Source: Odiellus spinosus
Taxonomy: Eukaryota > Arthropoda > Arachnida > Opiliones > Phalangiidae
Reading direction: 5' to 3'
Assembly (NCBI GenBank): GCA_963920705.1
Contig: OY987226.1
Coordinates: 20,121,600 to 20,185,599, forward strand
DNA length: 64,000 nt
Shown: positions 28,701 to 40,967 of the stretch, in pieces
Layout of the letters: every line of letters starts with the position of its first letter
How positions within the stretch are numbered: the first letter of the stretch is position 1
Program-made: the position numbers and the translations under genes
Notes under the pieces: generated by a model
The model's input: only the letters and a program-made list of their open reading frames with translations
What the model was told of the DNA's origin: nothing
Databases searched by the model: none

Positions 28701-31700
28701 TAGTGAAAAATTTTACGAACAAATATTAAACTAGAAATAAATTTAAAACTTACCCAGAAAATAGAGTTAGCGGGATTCATGGAGATCTTGATTTCCTCGC
28801 GTATAAGGTCTAGCGACCAATCGAATGCGATTCTAAGTCTCGTTGAGATCTCGTGAACGACGGGCCTTTGCTCATTGGTTGCTAGACCTTACACGGTGAC
28901 AATTCAGGATCTCCACGAATCCCGCTAAGCCTATTTTCCGGGTAAGTTTTAAATTTATATCTAGTTTAATATTTGTTTGTAAACGTTTTATTGGTGGATT
29001 AGACCTATTTAAACGATAATTAATCGTTTAAAAAAATCACTTGTTAATAGGTTGCATTCTCCCTTTAAGTAACTTGAAGGATATCTAGTCTTCAGTTAAT
29101 TCACTCCTCGGGAGTACGAATAGAAAGAGAGAGGGGGAAAAGGTACTAGACGCAAAGGCAAGAATTATACTTTTAATTTAAAATTAGTTTAACCAAGAAT
29201 TCATTCAGGTTCCATAAGAATATGGGAGGGCCGCGATTCAATAACCATCCTCCCAAACTTTGTAGAAAAAGTTCGTCTGCTTCGAATCGATTTTTCAAGT
29301 AAATCGCTCCTGACATCTATTATTAACCCGCGCCATTAACGACCTTGACATAATATTTTGGGTAATAAAAATGGAGCCGACCGAAAAAAGTTCTAAGCGT
29401 ACAAATTTTGCGAAAATTGCAGACGAACTTTTGTTACAAAGTTTGGGAGAATGGTACCAGAGGCTAAAGCAAGGAGGATCAGAGAAGGAGAGGAAATGTG
29501 GGGCTGCGTTGAGTTAGAGAGAGAAGAGCCAACCTCCCACTCGGGTGGAAAGGGGGATAGGAAATTCTCGAGGTAAACTGTTGTCACGTGGTCGCTAGCT
29601 AGCGCGTCTCATAAAGGATTCGTTTTACCCACGCGACAACAATTTACCACGAAGCATCTATACCCCCGTCTGTCCCCCGTTCTCCCAGAGTGGGAGTTTA
29701 GGCCGACGCAGTAGGAACCGCGCCGTCCCCACATTTCCTCTCCTTCTCTGATCCTCCTTGGCTAAAGCTATGCTCCCAAATTCTTATGGAACCTGAATGG
29801 ATTCTTGGTTTAACCCTATTTTAGTAATGTAAAATCGCCATTTCCTTTTTTATTTTTTTGAAATCCGCCTAGTCAGTGTATATATAAACTGGCGATACTA
29901 AAGTCGTACTCCTACGCGCATGTGTAACGATCTCCGTTTTAATCTTTTTAAAACGCCCAATTTGGCGGAGAAGGAGGGGGGACGGCCTGGAGGGGATTGT
30001 CGAACTCAACTAGTTAAAAAATTAATTTACATAAAAAAATTTACTTTATCACCAGAAAGACTAAGCTGTCTCTTTTGGATTGAATTTTTTTCTAACCCTT
30101 CCCGAAGCGGTTAACGATAAAAAACAAGTTGCAGTTCTAAACACTTTATAACTTCGAACCAGCTGGGTAAAGAAAATGCGAAAAAATTTATATTTGGGGC
30201 ATTGAAAATCAATTCGCCAATCTGGCAACCGTGGAAGCTTGAGGCACCGGGCTAACAACCTCTAGAAGCGTATCTGTGAAAGCTCTCCGTTATTGAATCT
30301 AGAGTTCTAAATCAGGAATTTACCATGGTAATTTACGGTTTGCTCTGCAAAATTACCGTAATTTAGAAATTAAAAAAATATAATTTTTGGCTTTAAAAGT
30401 AAAACAATTGCTAGATCGTCTATACATAGTTTTCACTAAAGGGGGTAAGTTCCGTTCCCCCCATGTTGCCAACCACTTGTGAGTGCAGAGGGAAAGGCTA
30501 GAGTTCAGTTTTGAAACTGATCTATTCTGAACTGCACTCACAAGCTCCTGGCAACCTGGGAATGAAAGCAAAGCTGGGTAAGAGGGGTGGAATTTTCTTT
30601 TGCCCCTTTACTGAAAACTATGTATAAGAGATTTTCGAAAGTTATTCGCGCTTGGCATCGTTAACGACTTGTTAATGTAATTTTTTCATGTCTGAACCAA
30701 GTTCCTTTATCACTAAAAACTCAAATGGTCAAGCGTATCGTGAAAAACATTGCGTTATTCACGAGTGTAGGTTTATTTTAGTGAAAAAAAGCTTTTTGAA
30801 GCCTTTTAATGATGAATTTCGCGTTTAAAATCGCAGAAATTCAATTAAAACCGCGTAATTTAGCAATTACGGTAATTTTAGAACTCTATTTGAATCCCCT
30901 TTATAATTCTTCCACGAATATATAACGAACGGTAGGCTAAAAATAAATGTACTTCGAGAGTTGAGAATCATATTCATAAATTCAGAAGCCGATGAAACCC
31001 TCCTTTGAAGTCTACTACTCTAATGTTCCATATAGCGCTCCTCTCTGTATGGGTAAAATTCCCAATTTTACGAGATCAGAGGGGTCCTACTTCATACCCC
31101 CTGTATGAAATTTTAAGAAATTTATTTTTAACATTACTTGACCCAAAGGTCTACCTAGTGTTGTGGGTCTTCTTTACGAGATCGGAGGGGTCCTCATACC
31201 CTCGGTCTACGGATAATTGGAAATTCTCTCTCTCCACAAACGACGACGTTTTTTTGACGAACTCCAAGGCTGCTAGAGATATTCTCTCGACGAACTCCCG
31301 CTCCGAAAATATCTACCGTTAGGAGGCGTACGAATCGCGCTTTTTGAAACTAACCCATGCAGAGAGGGGTAGACAAGACCCGGGAGTAATAGACTTCAAA
31401 GGAGGGTTTCATCGGCTTCTGATAAATTATATAGCCATACAATACGAAACACAAACTAATATTGGGGAAACCCCGCCGTAGGGCAAGGGTTGACACGCGT
31501 CTACAAGGAAAACTTGGAGGAAACACTCGAATTAAACAAATGTTTTATCGTAGTTTCGTACGCGTTGCCAATTTGTGTCTATTAAAAATATACACGAATT
31601 AAAGGAAGCCTGAAGGATATATCGAATGAATAATTTTGTTGATGAAACAGTAATACAAATATTTTGACTCCGCTTAATTACGCCACCCTACTTATTTAAC

Positions 31701-34700
31701 TCGTCCACCATTTTGTTCCATGTAGGAAAGGGCTCAATCAGAATTTTACGTCGGGTAAATCTTAACTGGTTTTGTTTTATCGAATTTAGATGTTGTTTCG
31801 AAAAACGTATAATTTAGATTTTTTATGGCAAATGTGGCGCCACCTTTTGGAGATTTTCCGCTTTATATATGTTTATAATTAATGTCTCCGTATGGGGTTC
31901 CACAATATCATGTTTGCTTAACTTGGTTTTTAGAAGATAACTAGCCTTAAAAACCATTACGGCTAACTTTTTTTGGCTTATTCCTTTTTTGAGTAGGATT
32001 CAAAATGGTCGAGATGGAAGTTCAGAATTCAAAAGTACTTATTTAAATAACCTTTTATTTATTTTTGGAATTAAACTATTGTCTAAAAAAATTTAAAATG
32101 TAATTTCACTCCATTTCCTTCAGGCTTCCTTTAAGCCTACCCAAAGTTGCAGACGTATTACGAGCTAGAACTAGGAATAACTGCGAGCCCCAAATATGGT
32201 CGCGGTAGGGGTGGGGTGGGAGGTTGAGAGAGGCCCCGCTGATACCATTTCCTTTAGGGGGTCGAATGTCGCCGCGTAATTTCCCTTGCTGGTTTCCTTT
32301 GCGAGTTTCCCCGTCTTTTAAGATCATACGTATATGTGGGTATATTTAGATGTCGACCGAGGTCTACTTGTCTACCGTTAATTGGCATTTTATCCTCTCG
32401 AACTTGGCGTCCTTGGGCTTCTCGGCGTTATTGTATAATAGGAGTATTGAGACTGGATGCCCTAAATACTCGACATTCTCGCGTGGCCCTCTCGTCTCGG
32501 ATAACGAAAAATTTCTATTCAATTCATTCCCCGGAAGACTTCGATATTTTTTAGACCAAGAAGTTTTTATTATTCTTACCTACGCATATGCGTCTTATAA
32601 TTTTTTTTTACGTCTCGCGTTTAAGCGGAAATTTCTCGAACCTTCTTTTCTTCCTTCCTCCTATTTGAAGAAAAATCACTGAAATTTCTAAGATACGTCT
32701 CGCCCCGGGTTTTCCGCCCCGACAGACATCGCGTTTCGGAATGTGGCTACTTTAAATTTAAAGGGAAAATGAAACCGCTCTAATTTTCAACGAAGATTAA
32801 AAACTAAGTAACGGAACACGAAAAAATTGTAAGATCTCGCGAGCGTGCGAAAAGTCGCGCAAAACTTGGTTTTAAAAATCACTTTATATTTTAGATTAAT
32901 TTTCTTAGATTTTACGCGCACTTGCGAACACGCCTTTAACCCCATTTTCCAACTAAAGGCACGTTCAAACGGGCGCATTTTGCTTGTTCACACCTTTACT
33001 TTGCGGGTTTGCTTGACCGTCCAAAATAAACACATTTTTCAGAGCACCCTTTTTAAACATCGTAAATGAGACGCATAATGTCGAAATTTGATTGGCTCTC
33101 ACAATACAAAAATTTTCGTTTCGCGTTTAATGTAGACAAGAGCGGAAAACTTTCGCTTTGTCTTTAGCAAAATATGCGAAGTGGCAAAGGCGAAAGACGC
33201 GAACGCAAACCCAGTGTGGACGTATCTTTAAGCCTCGTTTGGACGATTCGACATTTGCACTCGACTATTATAGAAGCGTTAGAGAATATATTCGGGGTTG
33301 CTGATCCATTTGCTAATCAAGATTTTTGGGGATTCTCGGCTCATCTACGACTTTAGATTAAACTCGAGTTTAGATTTAGCAAATTAGACCTATTTTAACT
33401 ATAAGGAATCGATGAAAAAGTTCTCAATTTGCCAGCGACTTCATGGTCTCATAAATAGATCGAAAGTGTTGGGTCGTCCTACGCGCTTCACCCTTGACGC
33501 CACGGTGAAATAGTACTATATAAAATCATTTCCTGTTCACGAGAGAACCCATAAAAATTCAATTAGAAGACAGGATCCTTAGTTATGGTACAAAATAAGA
33601 GCAATTGCTCCAAAATCTCGCTAGAAGAATGTATAGTCCTGGTCGATTTCCGAAACCGGAAGTCTAGAGAACCTCGCGAAAATTTTGGCGGGGAAAACTT
33701 TTTGTCATGTGATCGTCCGCCATCTTTTTGTAGTGTGAAAATAGCTACAGACCGCTACACACTAACCAACGCCTCCTATACTTTATCATATAGGAAGCGT
33801 TGGACTAACAACTTGAATTTGGTTTGTGGGAAATAAAATTAGAAATAGTCTGGCAACCTGTTACTACAAAAAGATGGCGGCGCGGCTATGAGACAAGGGC
33901 CCATTTCCGGCAAATCGACCAGGACTATTCAGTCTCCTCTTCTTAATTAAGCCTAAGATTACTTTGGAAATTGTTTGTACTTCCAAATTTCAGGAGAAGC
34001 CAGTGGAAAGTATCTATTCATGTTGACAGGCCCCTAGAAATCTTAAGGCGCTTTTTCAATAAAGATTTTGGTTGGCCAAGAATCTAAAACAAAGTTGAAG
34101 CAAAGTCATAAATCAAGATTATTGTTTAACCCACGTTAACAGGCTTCGAGTGACAGAGAAGCGGATATCTAAATGAATTTGATATCGTAGCTTCTCTTGG
34201 TTTAAAGCGAATTCAAAAACTTGATTGAAAACGGGGCTTTAGGCCTGTTCACCCGGCCACCACGGAGCCCCATAATTTAAATCACGTGTCATTGTCATTG
34301 ACGTTACACCTTCTGAGTAAGCGAATGAAACAAGGTTTGTAAAGAGACAGCTTAATTAGACTTTGCCAAGCCACGTGACTGTTCGGTCTACTCTGACCAA
34401 TGAATAGATAACGCCAGGAGAGGTCTGATGTGCCTGCCATCTATTTAGTTGTCATTAGAAATTAAAATGGCAGCACTCTGGAAATCAAGGCCGGGTGCTA
34501 AAAAGTCACGTTTGGTAGAGTCTTCTTACCCTGTCTCTTTACTAACCTTGGAATGAATGATACACTAACGATGAGTTTGACGTCGAAAAGTAATTTACAG
34601 TCCTTTTAATAATGAAAGAGAAAACTCAATTATTTCTTTTCGCTCGCTTGAATTTAATTGCTATCTTAATAGGCCTAGTTACTTCAAACATAATTTTGGC

Positions 34701-37700
34701 GCTATTGTTCTTATTTTGTTCCATAGATAAGGATACTTTCTTCTATTTTAATTTCTCGGTGTAATAACTAAAAATCTCAATTTAAACGTCGAGAAAACTG
34801 TCTGTTAGTTTAAAATAACCATTCAATTTTGCGGTCCGGTAATTGAGCGAATGAATTTATATTAAGAGGTTTTCAAAACGACCAAGGGGAGAAATAGAGG
34901 TACATTAATATTGTCCGAAACCATCTCGGACCAGACGCCGCGAAAGTCGATAGACGAGGGAATTCCCCGCGGACAGACAACGCGAAAATAATTACGAATT
35001 TTTTATACTTGATCTCGTTGGCGTCGTATTATTATTACGAGCGACCACGCCCAAAAAAAAAGCGTGTCCTCCTCTTGAAAATGATGATAAAGAGCGCGGG
35101 TGATAAAATATCGGGTCACCCTACATCTTCGTGACTTTATTTGGTCTCATTAACGCCGTTCGTAAAAAAAGATCACGCGATTGACAAAGCGTCACGATGG
35201 AGTAATGAAGTTGCCCGACAATGATCTACTTTATAATCCGTCTACGGTGGTAGACGATAGCCAACCGGGTGAAATTTCAGTCAAGCGTGTCGTAACTTTC
35301 GGGCTCCGTTTTAGACTCGATGGAGCCATATACGCCTACCATCGATCTCCAAGTACGTGGTTTAATCACGTCTGCTCGAGCAGGAAATTACCCGCCCCTC
35401 TCCACGTCATTTGGTTTAATTTGAAAGGGGTCCAAGCGGGACACGCTGCTAACCTGCTTCTTAGCCGGACCCCGTCTCAACTGGTCATTATGGGCTATAT
35501 GTACTATAAATACGTGTCGCGTTCGCTACGCGTGACTGGTTGAGCTAGATATTCTAGAATTGGTAATTGATATAGGGACAGCGGAATAACGCGTCTTGGC
35601 TAGACTTATTGGAGACCATCTTGTTTGTTCAGTCCAGACGTTTAGTAACAGATTTGGTATGTATAGGTATAAAACTAATGTTTAGCAACAAGATTGTTTT
35701 AGTGCTGAATGAAATTTCTCATGTCGCTACCCGGGTAAATGGACATGGTCCTTGAATAGGCAGCGTAACTTTGGATTTGACTCGTGTAAAAAAATAGTTT
35801 AAGAATAGCTATGTGGAGGTATAAAATACTTAAAAATCTGTAGAAAATTAAGTTCAAATCTTTTACAAAAATAAAATTATTATGGTGGGTTAGAAAATTG
35901 ATCTGAAAGGTCAATTACGACGAAACTTGAAATGAAGTCGATCGCCCTGGCAAAAAGTCTGGCGACTCCTATAAATTTAATTACTTATACCCTCTTCAGC
36001 CTTCTCAGTTCAACAAACCTCAGTCAAGTCAGAATCAACCTCGGTTAATAGACGATAACATAAATTCTGACTACGTCTCAACCTTGAAAAAATGTACTAT
36101 CTTCCGTATAAACGGGTTCTATTTAACGGCTCTTTTTGTTAGTTTCAAGGCTGGAAAAAGTATAGAAAATTCTACACTTTGTACCAGCCTTGAAAAAAGG
36201 GACCATCTTCAATACAAACGGGTGCTTTTTAACGGCTTTTTTATTCGTTTCAAAGATTATTTTATAATAAGGCCTATTGTGCATTGTCTGAAGAGGGTAT
36301 AACGCTTTGGGGGAGGGGAGGTTTAGGGCGTATGCCAATGTCTAGCGCCGATCTGGTCAACCTTAATTTGCTCGAATAAAGAAAGAACGCCTTGTCCGGT
36401 ATTCACTCGTATTAATCAGCATATTATTTTTCGTTCTATTTAGAATGTGGATCACAAATTGAAGCTGAAATCGAAGAAGGGCCAGTTGCCCTTCGTGGAG
36501 TTCAATGGGGCCGAGATCGCCGATTCCGACATCATTATCAAGGAGCTGAGCAAGCAATTGGACAAGGACCTCGACCACGACCTGAACCCGGACCAACGCA
36601 ACGTCAGCCACGCCTTCATCTCCATGCTCAACAATCACACTAGCTGGTAAGTAAACATAAGACGCCTAAGTTCGTAATTAAAACAAAACAGAAGAATCTC
36701 AATATAATTTTCATACCGAAACGAACGATTACACATTTCTAACACTTTTTTGGATATTATTTTAAACCCGGTAAATGTCGTGGGAAAAAGCAAAGAATAT
36801 AGAAATCGTTGCTATTTCGCTAACGTTGAAATTAGCGAGTAAATATTCGGGAAATATCTAGGAAAACGTTGAATAAGGAATAGAGACAGTCAACTATGAA
36901 ATTACCTGGCAATTAATGGAAAAAAATGTTGATAACAAAAAGAAACAGTATCAGGAAATCGTGTTTTCCATTTTCTTCATGCTCGATCGCGAACGGAATG
37001 TCACTGCTAAGGGAGAATCGGGGAAAAACTTAGACCAAGAGGCTATGAAAAGGTCGGGAATTTCAAAAATTAGGTCATAAGACTGTGGAAAAGTCGGTAA
37101 TTTTGAAAATTGGGCTAAAAATCTGTGGAAAAGTCTGGAATTTTGAAAATTGGACAAAAAAGCCTTGGAAAAGTCGGGAATTTTAAAAATTGGGATAAAA
37201 ATCAGGTAATTGTATTACTAAACATGGCCTTACTGTAAAATACCAAAGTAAGCGGGATATGGAAACGAAAACTACACAAAGAGGATCAGGAAAACCTGCG
37301 AAAGTCATGGAATTTTGAAAAGGCAATATTTCTTTCAAGTTGCAACTCTGATGTGATAGCTCGAAGCGGCAGTCTTTTTCTTTGAGTGGGAGCCAACTGA
37401 TTTGCGCCGAGTAATAGGTGTTCGCTGTCGAAGAAAGCGGCTTGGCTTGGTTGCTTAAATTGAGTTGAGATCGTTTATATGTGGACGTAATGCTCTTTTC
37501 TTTGGTCCTCTTTTTATTAGTTGCCATAAACTTTAATCGCCGGGTTATTTGGGAAGAGGGCGAAGGGTGGTGGTGGGTGTGTTGGGCTCTTCCTTAAATG
37601 AAAGATTTATACCCCTCGGTCGCTCTCGCTATTGGTTTTTATAGGTTGGTATCTTTTTCTCACGTCCCCCTTTTTATCGAGCCACAAGCCCATCTAGGGG

Positions 37701-40700
37701 AGTTGCCCCTTAATGGGGTGGAAGAGCTGATAGGGATCGATGTACTTACGCTCCGTGTTAGACCCGAAAAGAGAAGAAGTTTCGACGTGACAAATCCTCT
37801 TAAACGCTGTACGTTAATTAAATATATTCCTACAAGTTAAATTGTCGTATTTAAATGTGGCCACCCATTGCCCAAGAATAAAACTCTAAACGGGGTTGTA
37901 AATTAGTTACAATAACATGAAATGATTCCAGTAAATTGTTATTTTAAATTTTAAAGTCAAGATACTTTGCCTAAATCTTCCAGATAAATGGGTGTAGTAT
38001 GGTCTAAAAAGCACGCATACAAAGTTTCACTCAAAAACATTTAATATTTTTCTCTTTCGAGAGAGACATTTGAATTTCCAGAAACTTTTCGCGTCATTTA
38101 TAGTTTCCGCCAGAATTAAACTTTATTTCATTAGATGGTACACGCTCCCCAGATTAATTTACAATCATAAAATTTACGTGAGCCACTCGTTAAAGATTAT
38201 TCCGCCTCTGATAAAAATCGAGCGAATATCACAAAAATGACCGGTATCATAAAATGCGCCTAACTTTTCTGTACTATCACCCAGGCATAAGACGTTCCCT
38301 AGATTAATTTAAAATACTAAAATTGACTTGAGTTACTCGTTTAAGATTATTCCGCCACTGATAGAAATTGAGCAAAAATCCAAACGTTACCCCTAAGGTG
38401 ACTGACGTCACGAATCATGTCACCTTTATCCCATGATCGGGAGGTATTGGCGACCCCCAGTCGAGAATAGCTGGCAAAAAGCGAAGCCAAGGACTGGTAT
38501 AGTTATCCCCCGACGAGAGAAGGAAGGTGCTTTCTTTTGGGGAAAGGACGGTAGATTTAATTTGGAGACAATAATGAGCTTATACTAGAATCATGCTATA
38601 ACTTCCATCTAAGCGTGTCTTTGACCGGGCATCGATTAGGTAGTCACATTCTTAACGGGTCGGGGGGGGGGGGCTTTCCTGGCTTATAGGTATCGGGATG
38701 GCGTCCGTTATCCGGCCAAACACTGTTGTTTCTTCATTTTCACTCGGGTCTTGTTTATTCCGGGTCCGCCCTATAATGTCATCTCGATCACTCGTGGGGC
38801 CACCGCCCATAAACTAACTACCTCGGGCGTGAACTTATTCCAAAAGAAATGAAGTGAATTCTAAGACCCACTGATGTTTATTGGTCGACCTCGTGGGGAT
38901 ACCTTTTCACTCCAACCGAGTGTAATACGCGAAAACTTAATTTTTGTATTTGTTAGAATCTAAAATATGATATTTAATAAAAAAAAAATGTATCTAAAAC
39001 AGTTAAATTGTGAAAATAGTCAAGTACTATTAAATTTCGAACTCACAGGTCGACCACCATTTTGAATCTGGCTCGGATAGAAGGGGATTCAAGCCAATCA
39101 AATTGGCCGTGATAAAACCGGGAAATATCGGATTAATTGGTTTTCCAAATGTTGTAAGCTTCGCGCTCTATCGGAGAGTTTGAGAAATGGAACGAGGAAC
39201 TCGAACGTGTACGCGTAGCTGTACAAATTCCATGCCTTATAGAAGCTTCTCGTAAACCGTACGGAATCATTGAATTAAGTAGTAAAAGGTGTACTATTAC
39301 GAATATTTCGTGGTTAATTATTAAAGTCGTGAACTGAACTCTATTTGCAACAGAAACGCCGTCTGCTAAGGTGTTATCGCTCCCCATTGAAAAAATACAT
39401 AATGTATTTTTCTCCTTAGGGATAACACCTTAGCAGACGACTTTTCGATCTTGAATTAGCACCCGAAATCCGCCGAAGAAATTCAGACTATAGGATTTTA
39501 TAAGAAAATTTATGAAATTCGCCGACGCCAATAGGCCTTTCTATAAAATAATCTTGGAAACGGGTAAAATACCCGTTAAAAAGCACCCGTTTGTATTGAA
39601 GATGTTGCCTTTTTTCAAGGCTGGTTCAAAGTATAGGATTTTCTATACTTTTTCCAACCTTGAAACTAACAAAAAGAACCGTTAAATAGAACCCGATTCT
39701 ACGGAAGATGTTGCCTTTTTTCAAGGCTGGGTCGTAGTCAAATTTATATTATCACTATTTGAGGCCGTCTAAAAATGGCGCCAGCAGAACCGATTGAACT
39801 CTAAAGCGTATTTTCGAAGATTTACGATAACTGGAAAATGGGTCTATAAAAGATAATTTGAGAATTGAGTAGAATGATATTGTCGAAGAGTGATGGAAAG
39901 TTTAGTTAAATTATTTTGGGATAATCGGCCGGAAAAATCGTTGAAAAGACTGGATCTAATTTTAAATTCTCCCGGTCCTAATCATCCTAATGTATTTAAA
40001 ATTATCCAAGTTTTCCGCCGAATAAAAATGAGAAGGTCTAGCAGTTCGCGAAAATGAAATCATTGTCGATTTTGGAAAGCCAACTTCTGGCTTCAATTCG
40101 GCGTATTTCGCCAAAGGGGTGTGGCCCTTACCGCTACATCCCCCCCCCCCCCGTAAAGTATTCTCCTCTCGATTTGGTTCGTTTAGACGAGATATTGTAG
40201 CGAAAACGCTGGCAGCCAGAGATGGAGTCGATTTTAGGAAGCTCAAGAGCAGCGCGGCGCGTAGAGAGAGAGAGACGGGCGATCGATTCGTCTCTAGACT
40301 GCTCCAAGACCGCTACCATTTTGATTTGGGCGGGGGTGGCCGAACCTAGAGATATGGGATAATGGATGAGAGGAGTGGGGATGAGGGGTTCCTCCTTGGT
40401 ACAACCGTTCTTGGTCTATTATCTACGTATGGTTAATTTGGCTGCTTTGGGAGCGCGTGAGGAGGGAATGCCTGATTCGAAAACTGGTCCACTTCGCCTG
40501 TTTTACCATCGCGTAAATGTGAAAATAGGCCTATAATGTGTACTCTCTCTGGCGCAGTTAAGCCTATTTTTACCATGATATTCTTCGGAATATTTAAGTA
40601 GCTACTTAAGGTTTAATCTCCCAGTTTAAGTATTTAGAAGGATTCCTTCCATCCAATGGGTTTATATTTATCGCGCAATGATTTGTTGTGGTTGGGCGTG

Positions 40701-40935
40701 GCAACCCTGTCTTTCATAGGCAGCCAAAATATCGGGCTAACTCCGTCCATTGAAAAACATTCTCTGAACCATTTGTTTTTCAGGCTAACAATTCCAAAAT
40801 AATCCCTTTAAAATCTAGATATTTTATCCTAATTACACCAAGATATCGACTATAATTTCAATGAATTAAAATCCTAGTTGGACTTCCCATCAAGAAGGGA
40901 GGGTTATATTTGACCGAGGGGTCGCGTACGCTAAC

Positions 40936-40967
<32 letters not shown>

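Noticed and set aside
35205-35543. 112-codon open frame inside fax intron 1
   Set aside because: No recognisable domain, no splice or promoter context, and composition like its surroundings. The frame opens further only from a non-ATG codon.
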